NCBI RefSeq assembly: GCF_021917145.1 | Contig: NC_061076.1 | Coordinates: forward strand, 146,501-210,500 | Reading direction: 5' to 3' | DNA: 64,000 bases | From: Hypomesus transpacificus | Lineage: Eukaryota > Chordata > Actinopteri > Osmeriformes > Osmeridae | Shown here: one piece after another, positions 48,844-64,000 of the stretch | How positions within the stretch are numbered: the first letter of the stretch is position 1 | How the letters are laid out: each line of letters opens with the position of its first letter | Notes under the pieces: generated by a model | What the model saw: the letters and a program-made list of their open reading frames with translations, nothing else | What the model was told of the DNA's origin: nothing | The model's database searches: none | Position numbers and translations under genes: made by a program

Positions 48844-50648
48844 ATGGCCAGGATAAGGCACTTAGCAACTACTTTGCGGTCAGTTTCGCGGCAGCTACAA
48901 ATTGCTAGTCCATGGGGACCACGACGCTTGAGAGGTGAGTAAAAAAAAAAGTGATTTGGAAGCGTCAAACAATTAAAATATCTAGTATACAATCAACCTC
49001 CAAATGTATCGGCTACCTTACTTGATTATATCTCTGTCGTTGTGTTTCCCACCCAAAGAGCTCCATTTTACGGCACCTGTTGCAGCTTATGACATGAGAA
49101 AAGTGGAGTTGATACCTCTCGAGCAAAGAAAGCTGACGTTTGACTCGCATGCCATGGTCATAGAGTTGGAAAACAACGGTAGGCTACGTCAGAGCTTAAA
49201 TTGATTGTATGATTTCAGTTTCTTCATTTCTTCAATCTCACTATCCTCATGATAACCTTCCATGGTAAAACACTTGTCAATTTTCTAGGTTTTCAAAAGA
49301 ATCAAGCAGAGCTCATAGTATCAGCACTAGTGACTCTGACAACGTCAAACATGGATATTGTATACAAGGACATGGTGACCTCAGCCCATCAGGTAGGTTT
49401 TGAGGGTGCACATGCCCCGCGTGTATAGACCTAATCAGAATGTTTGTAAACAAAGGTTTTTATAAAAATCTAGTAGGCTAGATACGCGGATATTAGACTC
49501 ATTACATCACAATCAATCACGTGTGTTAGGAGATCGCGCTGCAGCAGATCATGTCGCACCTGGACTCCATCCGGAAGGACATGGTGATCCTGGAGAAGAG
49601 TGAGTTTGCCAACCTGCGCTCCGAGAATGCGGTACATAACCTCCACTAGCCACATAATCATCTCCACCTTGTCTGTTTGGGCTCATCTGTAATGCAGCCT
49701 GTCCCTGTCCATTCAGCCTTAATGAGGTTGAGTCTCATTACAGAAAATGAAAACCGAACTGGAGCATATAAGAAGCAGATTACTGGTGAGTGTCTATGGT
49801 ATTTTATAATTTTTCAAATATTATATAAACTGTCAAGTCATTAAGAACCAATTCTTATTTACAATACCAGCCTGTCAAGTGACAAGTCATTCGAGGGGGA
49901 AAGGTGCTTCAAGATACAGATGTGTAACTCTGATGTGATGTATTGCTGTGCTGATTCCAGATGTGATGTTTTCTGCTTCAGGAAGAGAGTCAGAAGATCA
50001 GAGCTGAGGCCAAGCTGGACATCAACCTAGAGAGAAGCAGAGTCACAGATCTGGTGTGTGTGTGTGTGTTTCTGTGTGTGTGTGTGTGTGTGTCCGTCCA
50101 CCTGTACCTCCTCACCCTCTCTCATACAGCCTGTGTAAATCTGTTTCCTCAGTTTACCGACCAAGAGAACAAGCTGATGGAGGCCAGCACAGAGTTCCAC
50201 AGGAAGGTAATCCTGGTTCGGTTCCGTACCGTTACGCTACCAGGCCGGGTCCATCTGCACTCCTAACCCTCCGTCAAACTTCCCCTTAGAACGCAGACAT
50301 AGATCACGACACCATGGAGACCAATAAGAAGATTGATCTGGAGGTGGCGTCCCTTAAAACCATCTTGGAGTCCCTGAAGCTGGAGACTATTCGCTACCTC
50401 GCAGGTACGGCAGGGGGGGGGGGGCAGGAGACACGGGCGGAGGGTTCATTAGACATGGCACTTTTTGAAAATGGCGTATCTGTTTATATCAAATAATATT
50501 TAAACCTACGCCGCTGGTTTGATGTGCTTTAGGTAGTTACACAAAACTCATGATTTGAATACTGTTTTAAACTCTTGTCGCTTCTTTCACAGCGTCTGTG
50601 TTTGCCTGTCTGGCCATAACTCTGGGGTTCTATCGTCTCTGGAGGTGA
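48844..50648 (+). CDS. ccdc90b: Coiled-coil domain protein 90B (mitochondrial)
   Basis: Nine coding exons: 48844..48934, 49059..49178, 49289..49392, 49530..49631, 49744..49785, 49982..50053, 50153..50206, 50290..50404, 50593..50648, giving 251 residues. The Arg-rich N-terminus without acidic residues ([20 protein letters not shown]) looks like a mitochondrial presequence. Family blocks: [55 protein letters not shown] and the C-terminal membrane segment [20 protein letters not shown]. The middle is a long coiled coil. The family (DUF1640) includes MCUR1, a mitochondrial calcium uniporter regulator; CCDC90B itself is less well understood. The ETIRYLAASVF and FANLRSEN blocks fit CCDC90B better than MCUR1 as I remember them. 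Confidence 0.95.
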
Positions 50649-50998
50649 CTGGACACCTTCGGGAATGTTTTTCGCAACATTTTATACATGTTAATCCTGA
50701 TATATCACAAAGTAAAATGTGCTATACCTGTGAAGTTTGCAGGTTTCCATTGGGAACTGTACTGAGTTGATATTAGAGCATGCATGGTCACTATGTAATT
50801 ACGACACAACGCATAACGTTTTGAACAGCATTTATTTGCATGTCCTAAAACCTATAAGCAAACTGCCTTAGTACTTATTACAGTAGACTTTGCTCACCAA
50901 TTCCAAATGTGTTTATTTTATAGACTCTGGTTGTCCAGAGCAGGAACATGTTCACAATCTTGTGAATTTCTCAATGAATTGTACTGTGCATGAATCTA

Positions 50999-51004
50999 AA
51001 TAAA
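50999..51004 (+). terminator. Poly(A) signal AATAAA of ccdc90b
   Basis: Canonical hexamer about 350 bp after the stop. The ankrd42 stop codon lies only 155 bp further on, on the opposite strand. Confidence 0.65.
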
Positions 51005-51158
51005 CATTGCTCAAACATATTGTCATGCAACATTCGCTTTTTTCTTGGTTGTCTTTTTTTTCTCGATGATGGGAAGACATGGGGCGATGTCCTGGAGAGA
51101 GAACCAGAACTTACGATGTCTGTTGATTTTCAAATATTTCAACTAAGAAAACAAGATT

Positions 51159-54850
<3,692 letters not shown>

Positions 54851-55283
54851 TTAGACTGACGGATTTCGTAAAAAAGAAAAAAAAACTTTAATCGAACACT
54901 GTAGTTGAGGCAGTTGCAAATTATGTATCAAAGCATATTTTCTCAGTCTCGGTTTGAGTTACGTTGTTGCCTTCAAGTTTAAAAATGAGAATGCAAAGAT
55001 CAAATGGAAGATCAAACTTTCCTCTGAGCCTAGCGCTTCAATAGTTTTTTTTCCCCCCCTCCTAGTAGAGTAATGTTGGCGCTTAGCCATGACAACCTGA
55101 GCCTTGCAAGCTATTCAGCTCTCCACTAGGTGGCAGTGAACACTGTGGTTGGAATATTCTTAGTCCTCAACTTCACCACCACTACACACAAACAGAACCA
55201 TGACAAATTTCAAATATTAACTTCGGTTGACAATATGAACGGAATAAAGAACCAACACCACAAATACTTAATTTTTACTTAAC

Positions 55284-55289
55284 TTTATT
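55284..55289 (-). terminator. Candidate distal poly(A) signal of pcf11
   Basis: AATAAA on the minus strand about 800 bp past the pcf11 stop. A closer AATAAA lies at 55821-55826. Either may be used; the 3' UTR between them is AT-rich with no frame of note. Confidence 0.4.
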
Positions 55290-56081
55290 AATGATTCAAG
55301 CAATATGACAACGAAAACTAATATCAAAGGATGGGGGATTCTGGGAGAATTAATACAGAAAGCCACACCAATCACTATTCACACAAACACCTTTTAATAT
55401 ATTTTTTTATTGAAAACCAGTATTACCAAGCAAGTTTTTTTTTTTTTTTACTTCTGCAAAAACACCTGAAAATTCGGTTTAAAGCAGTTAGAAAGAAAGA
55501 CTACCAAGAAACTTGGATAAAGGTTAGCCACCATGTTATGTGTCCCGTTTACTTTTGAATAATAAGTCGTATTTCTTACCTTCTTCAACCTTAGAGATTT
55601 ATCAATACTTTTAAACAGTCATTTGTCAAAATTTCAAGGCTAGTTCTGAGGCCAAATTAGTCAATATACATTTTCCATTGTTTCAAATAAATTTACCTCA
55701 GCAACAAAACTTATGTACAATTTCTTTACTCTCGCAGAAAAATCATAAACTATTAAAGCTACCTTATTGGATCCTTCTGTAGCCTCTTACCAACATTACA
55801 CAAAGTATACCAAAAATAGCTTTATTTATAAATTAAATATGACATCTTTTCGTCAGTGTACAGCTTTTTGCAAGGTACATTTTCAGTGTTCATTCATCCA
55901 TCCATCCACACGCAAAACACCTGAATTTTACAGGCAGATTCCAAATACAAAAATGTATTCAAATGTATGGCAATCTGAGGGCCCTGCCTCAGTCAATTAT
56001 AAAAATATCTCTTCCTTACAAAATAAGGGAGGGGCTACGAGCAGCCAATAAAAGTGGACAGGAAAAGGAAGCAGCGTGGTT

Positions 56082-59000
56082 TCAGGAAGCAGCCGTTTCT
56101 GTTCCTGCCTCCACCTTAACCTGAACCTCCTCTTCCTTGGAAGCCACGCCCACCTCTGGCTCCGCTTCCTGTTTGACGAGGAGCGCACAGCTGGGCGCCG
56201 GCTGTTCCTCGTCCTTCACAAAGGCGCTCAGCGGGTGGTCGGTGAGCAGCTTGGTGGGAGACGGAGAGGCGTCTGGAAATGAGGACGTCTGCAGGAGGAA
56301 CACAGTCAGTCAAATATCAAACACATTCAAAGATAAGAGAAAAATTACAAATAAAATCAATCACAACGTGTTACTTACATTCTTGTAATCTTCAAAACAC
56401 GAAGGATGATATGTCTGTGAATAAAAAAAAAATTAAAAGGAACAGTTGAAACGTTAATAACTGCAAGTTCCTCATGGAGTCGTGTGGGTCCTCGTTCAGA
56501 CACCCACCTTGTCGTCGACGCGGATGGCGTCCCTCAGATGCCACTCCTCCTCCTCCTCCTCCCAGTACATCTCAAACTGCTCCTGGCAGATCTCACAGGA
56601 CTGGGGACACAAGCACAAGGACCATCAGACATCATGTCCAGCTGCAGCACATCCAGGGAGTCTGACTGGACACACTCTAAAACATCCAGATCAGAGGTCC
56701 CAGACTGGTCCGGTTCCCCAGGCCCGCTCACCTCGTCCACCACGTCAGCCGCCGCCCTCACGCTCTGAACCTCCTTCTCCTTTGCTGCTTCCTGGGTCTT
56801 CTGCACCACTTCCTCGTTGACCTTCTCAAAGAACAGGCTCTTCGCCCGCTCCTCCAGATCGGCGATCTCCTCAAACTCGATCCAGTCCTGAGGGCCACAA
56901 CGTCAGGGACAACGTCAGCTTCACAACTGTGGAACGGGACTTGGGACCCTTTACATAAAAAAAAAAAAGGTGCGTTTCCTGCCTGGACAGGAAGTGAGAC
57001 TCACCGTGAGGCTGTAGTACCAGCGGCGGTGTGTGACCTTCTTGCTGACGTCCTTCTCCGAGCGGTTCAGCCGGTAGTGCCAGTCCAGGTGGTCAGCGTA
57101 GACATCCGTCTGCGACGAGGTGAAGCGCATGCCGCATGAGTAGCACTGGATGCCGGTGTAGAGCTTGGTCACCACGCTGTCGTAGCGCCTGCAGGGAGGA
57201 AACAGTCATGAACACCAGGCTCCACCAGCGACGCCTCCATCACACCTCAGGTAAAGAACTCCTCCTTCTCCCTGTCCTCCTTCCTGCTGATGGTGAGGAG
57301 CAGGTCTCTCAGTGAGACGTGTTGACAGGGTGAACTTACAGCTTCATGTCCTCTATGGTGAAGCCTGTGAGGTCTGGAAGGTTCTCATCCTCCTCCTGCT
57401 CCTCCTCCTCCTCTTCCTCCACCACCACAGGAGGCGCCGGGGGCAGTGCAGCCGACTCTGCAGGGAGGGACAGCAGCATACACACGTCAGGCTGAGCACT
57501 GGGGTGTGTGTAAGAGTGACTGTGTGACACTGAGTGTGTGTGTGTGTGTGTGTACTAACCGGTTCCACTGGGGGCGGTCTCTGTCTGAGCAGGTTTGATG
57601 ATGCCGGTAGAGATTAGTTTCGTCAACAAGTCGTTCACATCCACCTGACCGAAGTGACTCTCCGGAAACTGAGGACCTACACAATCAATCAATCATCTGG
57701 TCAATTAGGTCCATAGTGTCTGGTTGGGTTTAACCTGAGTGTATGACTAATAAACCAGACTTAATTTCACATCAGGGGAGTTTAAAGAGAGCACTCACCT
57801 GGTTGGTTGAAAGGCACTGGGTTTTGTGGTAGGAAAGGCGGCTGGCCCAGGTTTGGCAGCATATTCATCTGGAACGAGATCATGCATGATTATGGCTGAC
57901 ACCACATCCAGTGAACAACTCACACACACACACGTCTTAATGAGCGTGTATCCGTGGTAAACATCGTCCTTCAAATCTCGGAGGGTCTCACCGGAGGTTG
58001 CATGTTTCCTGTCTGGGACGGTGGGTTCATGCCTCCTCCGGGGCCCCCGGGCCCGTAGAAGGAAGGACCGGGCTGGACGAAGGAGTTGGGGAACCCTGAA
58101 GAGGAGGGCACGTTGAACCCCCCAGCCTGGGGCCCCCCCGGCTGCCCTGAGAAGCCATGCTGCTGCCCGCCGCCGAACGCAGGGTTGTGAGGCTCCGGGA
58201 AGTGCTGGTTGGCCATGTTGAACCCGGAGGGCTGCTGGCCCCCTGCTGGGTTAGCCATGGGCTCGTAGACGGGGGCACCCGGTCGCAGTGGAGGCTGCAT
58301 GCCGGGGGGCCCGCAGAACCGGTGTCCCTGGTGCCCCGAGGGCCCGTCGAAGTGGGGCATGTCGAACCTCATGGGTCCCTGCTGGCCGGGTGCGTCGAAG
58401 CAAACTGGACCCGGCTGGTTCGAAGGCCCATCAAAGTGCATGGGAGTCGGCTGGAACCCTCCGGGTCCCTCAAACCTGCCTGGCTGCATGTGTGGGCTGT
58501 CAAATCTGCCCGGCCCATCGAAGCGTTTGGGCTGCATGGGGCCGTCGAAGCGCCCCGCTCTGGGGCCAGGGCTCTCGAACCTGGCTGGCTGTGGGCCCAG
58601 GGGCCCGTCGTAGCGGCCGTGGCCCTGTGAGGCTGGGGGCCCGTCGTAGCGGCCCTGCGGATCCCCTCCCCTCATGGGCCCGTGGGGCATCGGGGGCCCG
58701 TCGAACCTCCCAGGGCCGTCGAACCTGCCGTGAGCGTGGGGGTGAAGGTTGTCGTAGCGACCGTGGGAGCCTCCTGGCCCGTCATAGCGGCCTGGCCCGG
58801 GGCCGCCCTCGTAGCGGCCTGGGAGGTAAGCCGGTCTTCCGGGGCCGTCGTAGCGGGAGGGGTGGCCTTTGGGGGGCCCGTCGTACCTCTGCGGGGCCGC
58901 CGAGCCCCCTTCGGAGACATGCGGAGGGGTGTGACCGGGGGAGTGGGTGTGCCGGGGGAGGGGCACTCTGGAGGGGGGTTTGAGGATGGACCTGGGGGAC

Positions 59001-62000
59001 TCCAGGGGCCCGTCGTCAGAGTGCTCACTGTTGGGACTCTCGAATCTGGGGACGGGGCTGAGCCCGGCTGAGTCCAGCTGCTCCAGGGGGGAGAGGCGTT
59101 CTCTCTCGTACCCCACCGGGGGCTTCCTGGTGGGGCCCTCGGGCAGGGAGGGGCTGACAGAGCCCCTGTGGACCAGGCCGGCCTTGGGAGGGCCCCGGTC
59201 GTGCTTGGGGGGATCGTCACGGCGGGGGTCGGGTGTCCCGGCGTAGCGCCTGGGCGCGTCGTAGCCGCTCTTCTGCTCCTCCCGCTGACGCTCGCTCAGA
59301 GGGGAGGTCCACTCCATCTCGTCTGAAGAACACAAATACCACCATGAGAAACTGCGCAAGCTAGCCACTCAACACAGAGCTAATCACTACCATCCAGCCT
59401 GTGGTTTTTTACTAAAAGGACTAACAAAATAATCGAAGTAAAACACAAAACTTTTCCCACTTACTCTTGAGCCTGTCTGGCCCAGCAGAGTCCCTGGGGT
59501 GTGCCCTCCTCCTGAAGCGCAGGCCCTGCAGGGACTTGATCCTGGGGAACTCCCTGCCGTGGTTATATGATCCCTCCCTCATGGCAGCTGGGGGCTGCTG
59601 CTCCTCCTCCGCTGGCTCCTTCCCAAGCCTGTCCCTGGGCTGCCTGGGGAACGGGGGCACCGAGGGGTGGCCGGCCCCCCTGCTGCCCCCCGCCTTCCCC
59701 CCAGGGGGCGCGGCGGGGTCCATCTCCTCCTGACCCTCCTCCCCGCCCTCCCAGTCCTCGCCCCCCTGGCGCTGGGACAGCTGGGTCCTTCTCAGGCGGG
59801 ACTTGTGTTCGAAGTAGCTGAGCTCTGCGTCTGACAGGTTGTCCTGCGGGGCGGAGCCGGGGGTGGAGAGCAGGGTCTTCTTCTTGTTGGGGAAGTGCAG
59901 GCCGTCCTCGCTGGAGCCCTCCCAGGAGTCAGACCGCTGCTTCTCCTCCTGGTACTGGAACAGCTGCTTGATCTGGTGGGCCACGTTCAGGAAGTCCTCA
60001 TTGGAGATCTCCCCATTCTCTAAACGTCTACTGGCCTACAGAGATCCAGGAGGAGAGGGGAAATAAGCCAACGAACACTAACAAACTGATGAATATTAGG
60101 ACATGACACCTAGAGGTATGTTAGCTTAGCATAGTTATATGGTCAGCTGTAGCTGTACAGGTGGCTAGCGTACCTTCCTAAGCAGGTCTCTCTTGCTGGC
60201 AGAGGTGAGGGCCTCTGGTATCTGCAGGTTGGCGTCCACGCTGAGGCGGTGAGGCTTGGGGGTGCGAGGGGTGCTGGGTCTCTGGCCGCCAGAGAAGGAC
60301 TTGTGTCTCTGAGGACCAGCCTTCCCATGAGCCTCCTCTGACAACTTCAGACTGAAGAGGGAGAAACAGCTAAATCTGTTAGAAAAACTCGGACGATGGG
60401 ATTCAAACTACTAGAATTTCACATGAAAACCTGCAAGACAACCAGCTAAAAGGAGACAACTGAAAAAATTACACTCACTGTTTGTTCTCTTCCCATCCAC
60501 TCTTCCACCTGTGGGAGTTCTCCTTGCTGTCTTTGCTGTCGTGGGGAACACGGGAGGGCAGAGAGTCCCTGGCCTCCATGTGCCTCTCCTCCGCCGAGCG
60601 CTTCCCTCTCCTGGGCTCCGACGGGCCCTTCTTGGTTGTGGCCCTCTCGTCTCGGCCCTTCCCGTGCTGGGTGGAGTCCTCCACGTGACAGTGTTTGCCT
60701 CCAGACATCCGGGCCTTGCTCAGCTTGTGAGACGGAGGAGGAGGGGAAGTGGAGGAGCTCCTGGTCCTGGACTTGGGTGACCTCCTGTCCTTCCTCTTGG
60801 GGGAGGGAGGGGCGGGGGAGCGCGAGCGGGAACGGGAGCGTGTGCGTTTCCGGGCGTTGGTCCTGGCGTTCCCTCCGGTCTTGCTCTCTGACTTGCTCTC
60901 AGGGGTCTCGACGCGGTCGTGTTTGCTGATGGAGCCGTTGACCAGCTTCCCCCTGGCTGCTTTCTGAAGTTCCGGAGCTTTCCCTGGCTCCTCTTTCTCC
61001 TTCTTCTCAGTGCATCTCTTCTTCTCCTTTACCACCTCCTCCTCTTTAGCTTCACCCTTCTCGTGGACGTGTTTCCGCAGCCTGGGGTCTTTCTTCCCGG
61101 CGTCTGCCGACTTCACGTTCTCAGACTCTGAATGCTTGCTTTTAGCCAGCACCCCTTTAGCCAAGGGAGAAGGAGACTTGGACTTTGGTTTCTCCTCCGT
61201 CTCCTTCCTGGGCTGTCTCGCTTTCTCCGGCCTGCTACACTTCTCTGGAGCCCTCTTCTCAGGCGTGTGGGCTGGTGCTCCCATGTTGTGGACGTCTCGC
61301 TTGCTGTTAGGCTGCTCTTTGGGCTGCGGGGTGGGGGGGCCAGATCGGTTTAGACGCGGGTCTCTTGTGGGTGGTTTGCTCTCAGCTTGAGGGGGGACCC
61401 ACTGCTTAGGAGCAGTGTGGGGTGCCTTTGGCGCTGCTATACTGTGGGCTGGGGTCTTAACTGCTGTAGGCAGCGTCACCACTACATTTGCAGCCTGAAA
61501 GAAAACAAATATTAAAAAACCAGAAGCTTTTGAATTAGTACTGAATTCTGAGTATATGGTGTGGAAAATGCCGGTCTCACCAGCTGTGCTTTGGTCTGTT
61601 CCAGCTCCAGCTCAATCTTCTTGTGCTGCAGCTCCAGGAGTTGTTTCTGCTTGGCCAGCAGCTGCTGTCTAATGAGCTGCTCCTGGGTGATGCTTGCCTC
61701 GCTTGGGGGGGGCACGGGGGCCGGGGTGGGTGCGGCAGGGGGGGAGGGGGCAGGCACGGGCGAAGCGGCCTCCTCGGTCTAACCCAAAACAACACACAAC
61801 CAGTTGGTGCGACAGTACACAAGGTGTGGAACAGCCCCCCGGAAAAGAGACTGGATTTTCAGAGTACAATCAAGGTGGGAGAAATAACAGCCCTCCCACC
61901 CCTCCTCCTCCCTTCCCCAAACACTCACCGGTTTTATGAACCTAGGATTCACGTGAATGTTGACAGCCAGTGGTTTGATAGGCCAGGCCGGGTCATGAGA

Positions 62001-62564
62001 ATTCACCCGTACATCCAAAGCATAGAGTTTGTTTAGAGGGAATATCTCATCCCAAGTGGAGCGCAATTTGAACAGACTTTTCCTAGTGTTTTCATCCACC
62101 TGCAAAGAGAGAACATGCTTGCTTACTCAAAATGTATGTTCTATTAACTTCAGGACAGTCAAATATTAAATGGGACAATATTAAAGATCTTCAGAAGTAG
62201 TTGCCGTTTACTATTTAGAAGATTTTTACAGAAAACTAGCAAATTTAACACTTTAAAACAACTTCTTCCCCAATCAAAGGGGACTCACGCAACCCCGTAT
62301 TTTTATTAGCACAAAAGCACAGTGGCCAAATGTACAAAACTAAAAACACACATCAAGCCAGTGGGAAGGTTAGACAGCACAGCTGAAAGTTGTTATTCTT
62401 GAATTTCAATATGCCAAACATAATAAAAGAGAGTGTACCTTTTCAAAAACACATATAAATGAAGAGACTAGGTTTTTAGCAAACACTGCAAGGTATTCGC
62501 CTCCGACATTCTTCACTATGGAATCCACTAAGTACAAAACAGGAAGCTTCTCGGCAGGTGGGGC
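56082..62564 (-). CDS. pcf11: Pre-mRNA cleavage complex 2 protein Pcf11 (5' partial)
   Basis: Fifteen coding exons in transcript order: 62439..62564, 61929..62099, 61581..61778, 60479..61494, 60174..60351, 59465..60035, 57992..59322, 57799..57868, 57560..57676, 57340..57457, 57005..57188, 56732..56887, 56508..56600, 56379..56414, 56082..56288, giving 1523 residues. The first coding exon (about 65-70 residues) lies beyond the right edge. The CTD-interacting domain is cut but includes VLYLVDSIVKNVGGEYL and RKSLFKLRSTWDEIFPL. A Gln-rich helix (QLLAKQKQLLELQHKKIELE), an RS/KS-rich middle, the WKSGWEENK block and a GRFDGP repeat region follow. Two zinc-binding segments (CYSCGMRF with HLDWHY; CEICQEQF with YHPSCFEDY) lie near the C-terminus. 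Pcf11 bridges the RNA polymerase II tail to the cleavage machinery and promotes termination. Confidence 0.95.
58310..58900 (-). repeat. pcf11: Coding (R/H)(F/Y)(D/E)(G/S)P repeats in pcf11
   Basis: The large exon encodes about 25 short copies of RFDGP, RYDGP or RFESP separated by Gly/Pro/His/Gln linkers. They correspond to the mammalian FEGP-type repeats, with Asp mostly replacing Glu. Codon use is varied, so selection on protein rather than recent DNA slippage is likely. Confidence 0.75.
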
Positions 62565-64000
62565 CTGGAGCAATAGAAAACTTGATAAGTTTAGAAAACA
62601 ACAGGGGTTAAATCAACAATGCATCATATACACTATATAATGGTAACAATACAAACTTTAAACCCATATATTCGGTGCTGGAAAAAAAAAAAATCCTGCT
62701 AGCCAAAAATATTGAAGGTTGTTGCCATAACAGTAACAGGAAAAAAATTGTCCAAAAATTCTCATGTTAAGTAGACTACGGAGCAAAAATCAGTCTGCGG
62801 TGTTGCACAGTAGATGTGTCCAAGTAAAGAAAAGAAAATTGCCAAAAATGTTTCTTCTTCTGAGAATATAAAAGCTGTAGAATTCAAATGTCTTTTTTTC
62901 TGCACCAATTCACTTCACTGGTGCACTGCACAAGAATTCAAGAGGAAAAAATGTCCATCCACCAACACTGTTCAGTCTCTTCAAGAAAACCTCTCGATTA
63001 CCTCCAAAGAGCGTCTCAACAACTGAGAACACTCTTTGTACCTTTATCCGTTAAGGTGATTTACATCAAGACAAACCATCCCAATGTGAAAAATTAGTTC
63101 CATCATGGAATTTAAGTCCATTTTGAGAGGCCCCTTGAGGGCAAAAAAAATCGCTAACCCAGTCAAAGTTACAAAGTAAAAAAATTAAGACATTTTTTGT
63201 AAGTCTTGGAATGACTTCAAACACAAAATGCTGAAATCTAATTCCACTTAATTTACAGGGAACCATTTCACCTGCATAGACTCACATCGGTACTAGTAAA
63301 TAATTTGCCTAAACTTGTCAGATGTGCAGCTCAATAGCTGCACGTTAAAGACCAATGTCCTGATTCAGATGAGTGATAATGATCACTAACATTGTGAAAT
63401 GAGTCTCATTCCATTCATTCAATAACCCAGAGATTGATACCAATAAATTACACTGGGAAATAAAAAAGACAAAAAGCACATTTCATAATTTTTATTATCA
63501 CATTTTACCATCCATTTGACATTTCAAAATTCAAATAATTCACTAGTAAACTAACGTTATATCAAAACTAGGGTAACGTTAGCTGGCTGATCATTTTAAA
63601 TTGAGACCAGTAATGTTCCAAATGAACAGATTTCCTCGTAATGCAATGTCTACTGAACGGATAAATGTACAGAGTACGTCTGGTCAGTGCCTCAACATTA
63701 AACTAAGTTAGCATAACTCGAAAATTAAAAGCTAGCATTTGAGCATTGACTAGCCGCTTCACTGGCAACCTTGGCTGGCCTCACTAGATCATATAGACAA
63801 CGCAGTCACGCTGTTGTAGGCCTAGGTACCCTGGACTAAATAGTCTACGTTAGAATTACAAATGTTAGGCGACGTTTAGGGTACATACAATTAACACTCC
63901 ACTCAGGCTAACTAAATGTTAATACCAACCCACGTGTTCAGAACTTGAAACGAACTGAAAGGACTAACGACGTTAGTCGACCCAGAACGTTTAAGGTAGC
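62565..64000 (-). other. pcf11: pcf11 intron 1 (partial), AT-rich
   Basis: No coding exon is seen; the expected first exon (a segment like NMLTILAEEN) is not here. The DNA is AT-rich and unique, with a candidate poly(A) site at 63491. Confidence 0.55.
63491..63496 (-). terminator. Candidate intronic poly(A) site in pcf11 intron 1
   Basis: AATAAA on the minus strand, followed 10-35 nt downstream by a GU/U-rich run (TGTGCTTTTTGTCTTTTTTA), the expected layout of a working cleavage site. Confidence 0.4.

Noticed and set aside
58157-59246. Long plus-strand frames opposite pcf11
   Set aside because: Antisense shadows of the GC-rich, repeat-coding pcf11 exon; the minus-strand reading matches a known protein throughout.

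Overview
This window is nuclear DNA from a ray-finned (teleost) fish. The evidence is compact multi-exon vertebrate genes with GT-AG introns, a fish-type odorant receptor, a fish-type guanylate-cyclase-activating protein, teleost tRNA-derived SINEs with L2-like tails, and very dense micro- and minisatellites. I reconstructed ten protein-coding genes by hand from splice sites and family resemblance; I could not run database searches.

Layout, left to right. An intronless odorant receptor (17-979, +) is followed by decayed copies of its own 3' end and flank. Next come pgap2 (3332-5990, +, 5 exons, complete), rhog (9110-10266, -, 3 coding exons, complete) and stim1 (14411-23280, +). A 100-N assembly gap sits exactly where stim1's EF-hand, SAM, transmembrane and first coiled-coil exons belong. 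An rcsd1/CapZIP-like gene (27790-35292, +) and a GCAP-family guca1 gene (39486-41957, +) follow. Then come alg8 (44165-48409, -, 13 exons, complete) and ccdc90b (48844-50648, +, 9 exons, complete), which are head-to-head. The window ends with ankrd42 (51159-54850, -, 11 exons) and pcf11 (56082-62564, -, 15 exons in the window, 5' end beyond the right edge).

Gene order echoes two human chromosome-11 neighbourhoods as I remember them: PGAP2-RHOG-STIM1 (11p15.4) and PCF11-ANKRD42-CCDC90B plus ALG8 (11q14.1). They are joined here through rcsd1 and a GCAP gene. The genes do not form one pathway. They cover GPI-anchor remodelling, Rho GTPase signalling, store-operated calcium entry, actin capping, photoreceptor cyclase control, N-glycan assembly, a mitochondrial coiled-coil protein and mRNA 3'-end formation.

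The most unusual signal is in the repeats. Two minisatellites have amplified a real exon-intron junction. In rcsd1, 22 copies of a GAG|GT(G/A)AGA donor follow exon 3, the first 17 in the same reading frame. In ankrd42, seven copies of a CCTG|GTAC donor follow exon 5. Other observations are a 19 x 43 bp array carrying a palindrome and AGGTCA half-sites, a 97-nt C homopolymer, an 84 x 10 bp satellite, a foldback element, a MITE, a perfect 18-bp hairpin inside a 140-nt intron, and a candidate premature polyadenylation site in pcf11 intron 1.
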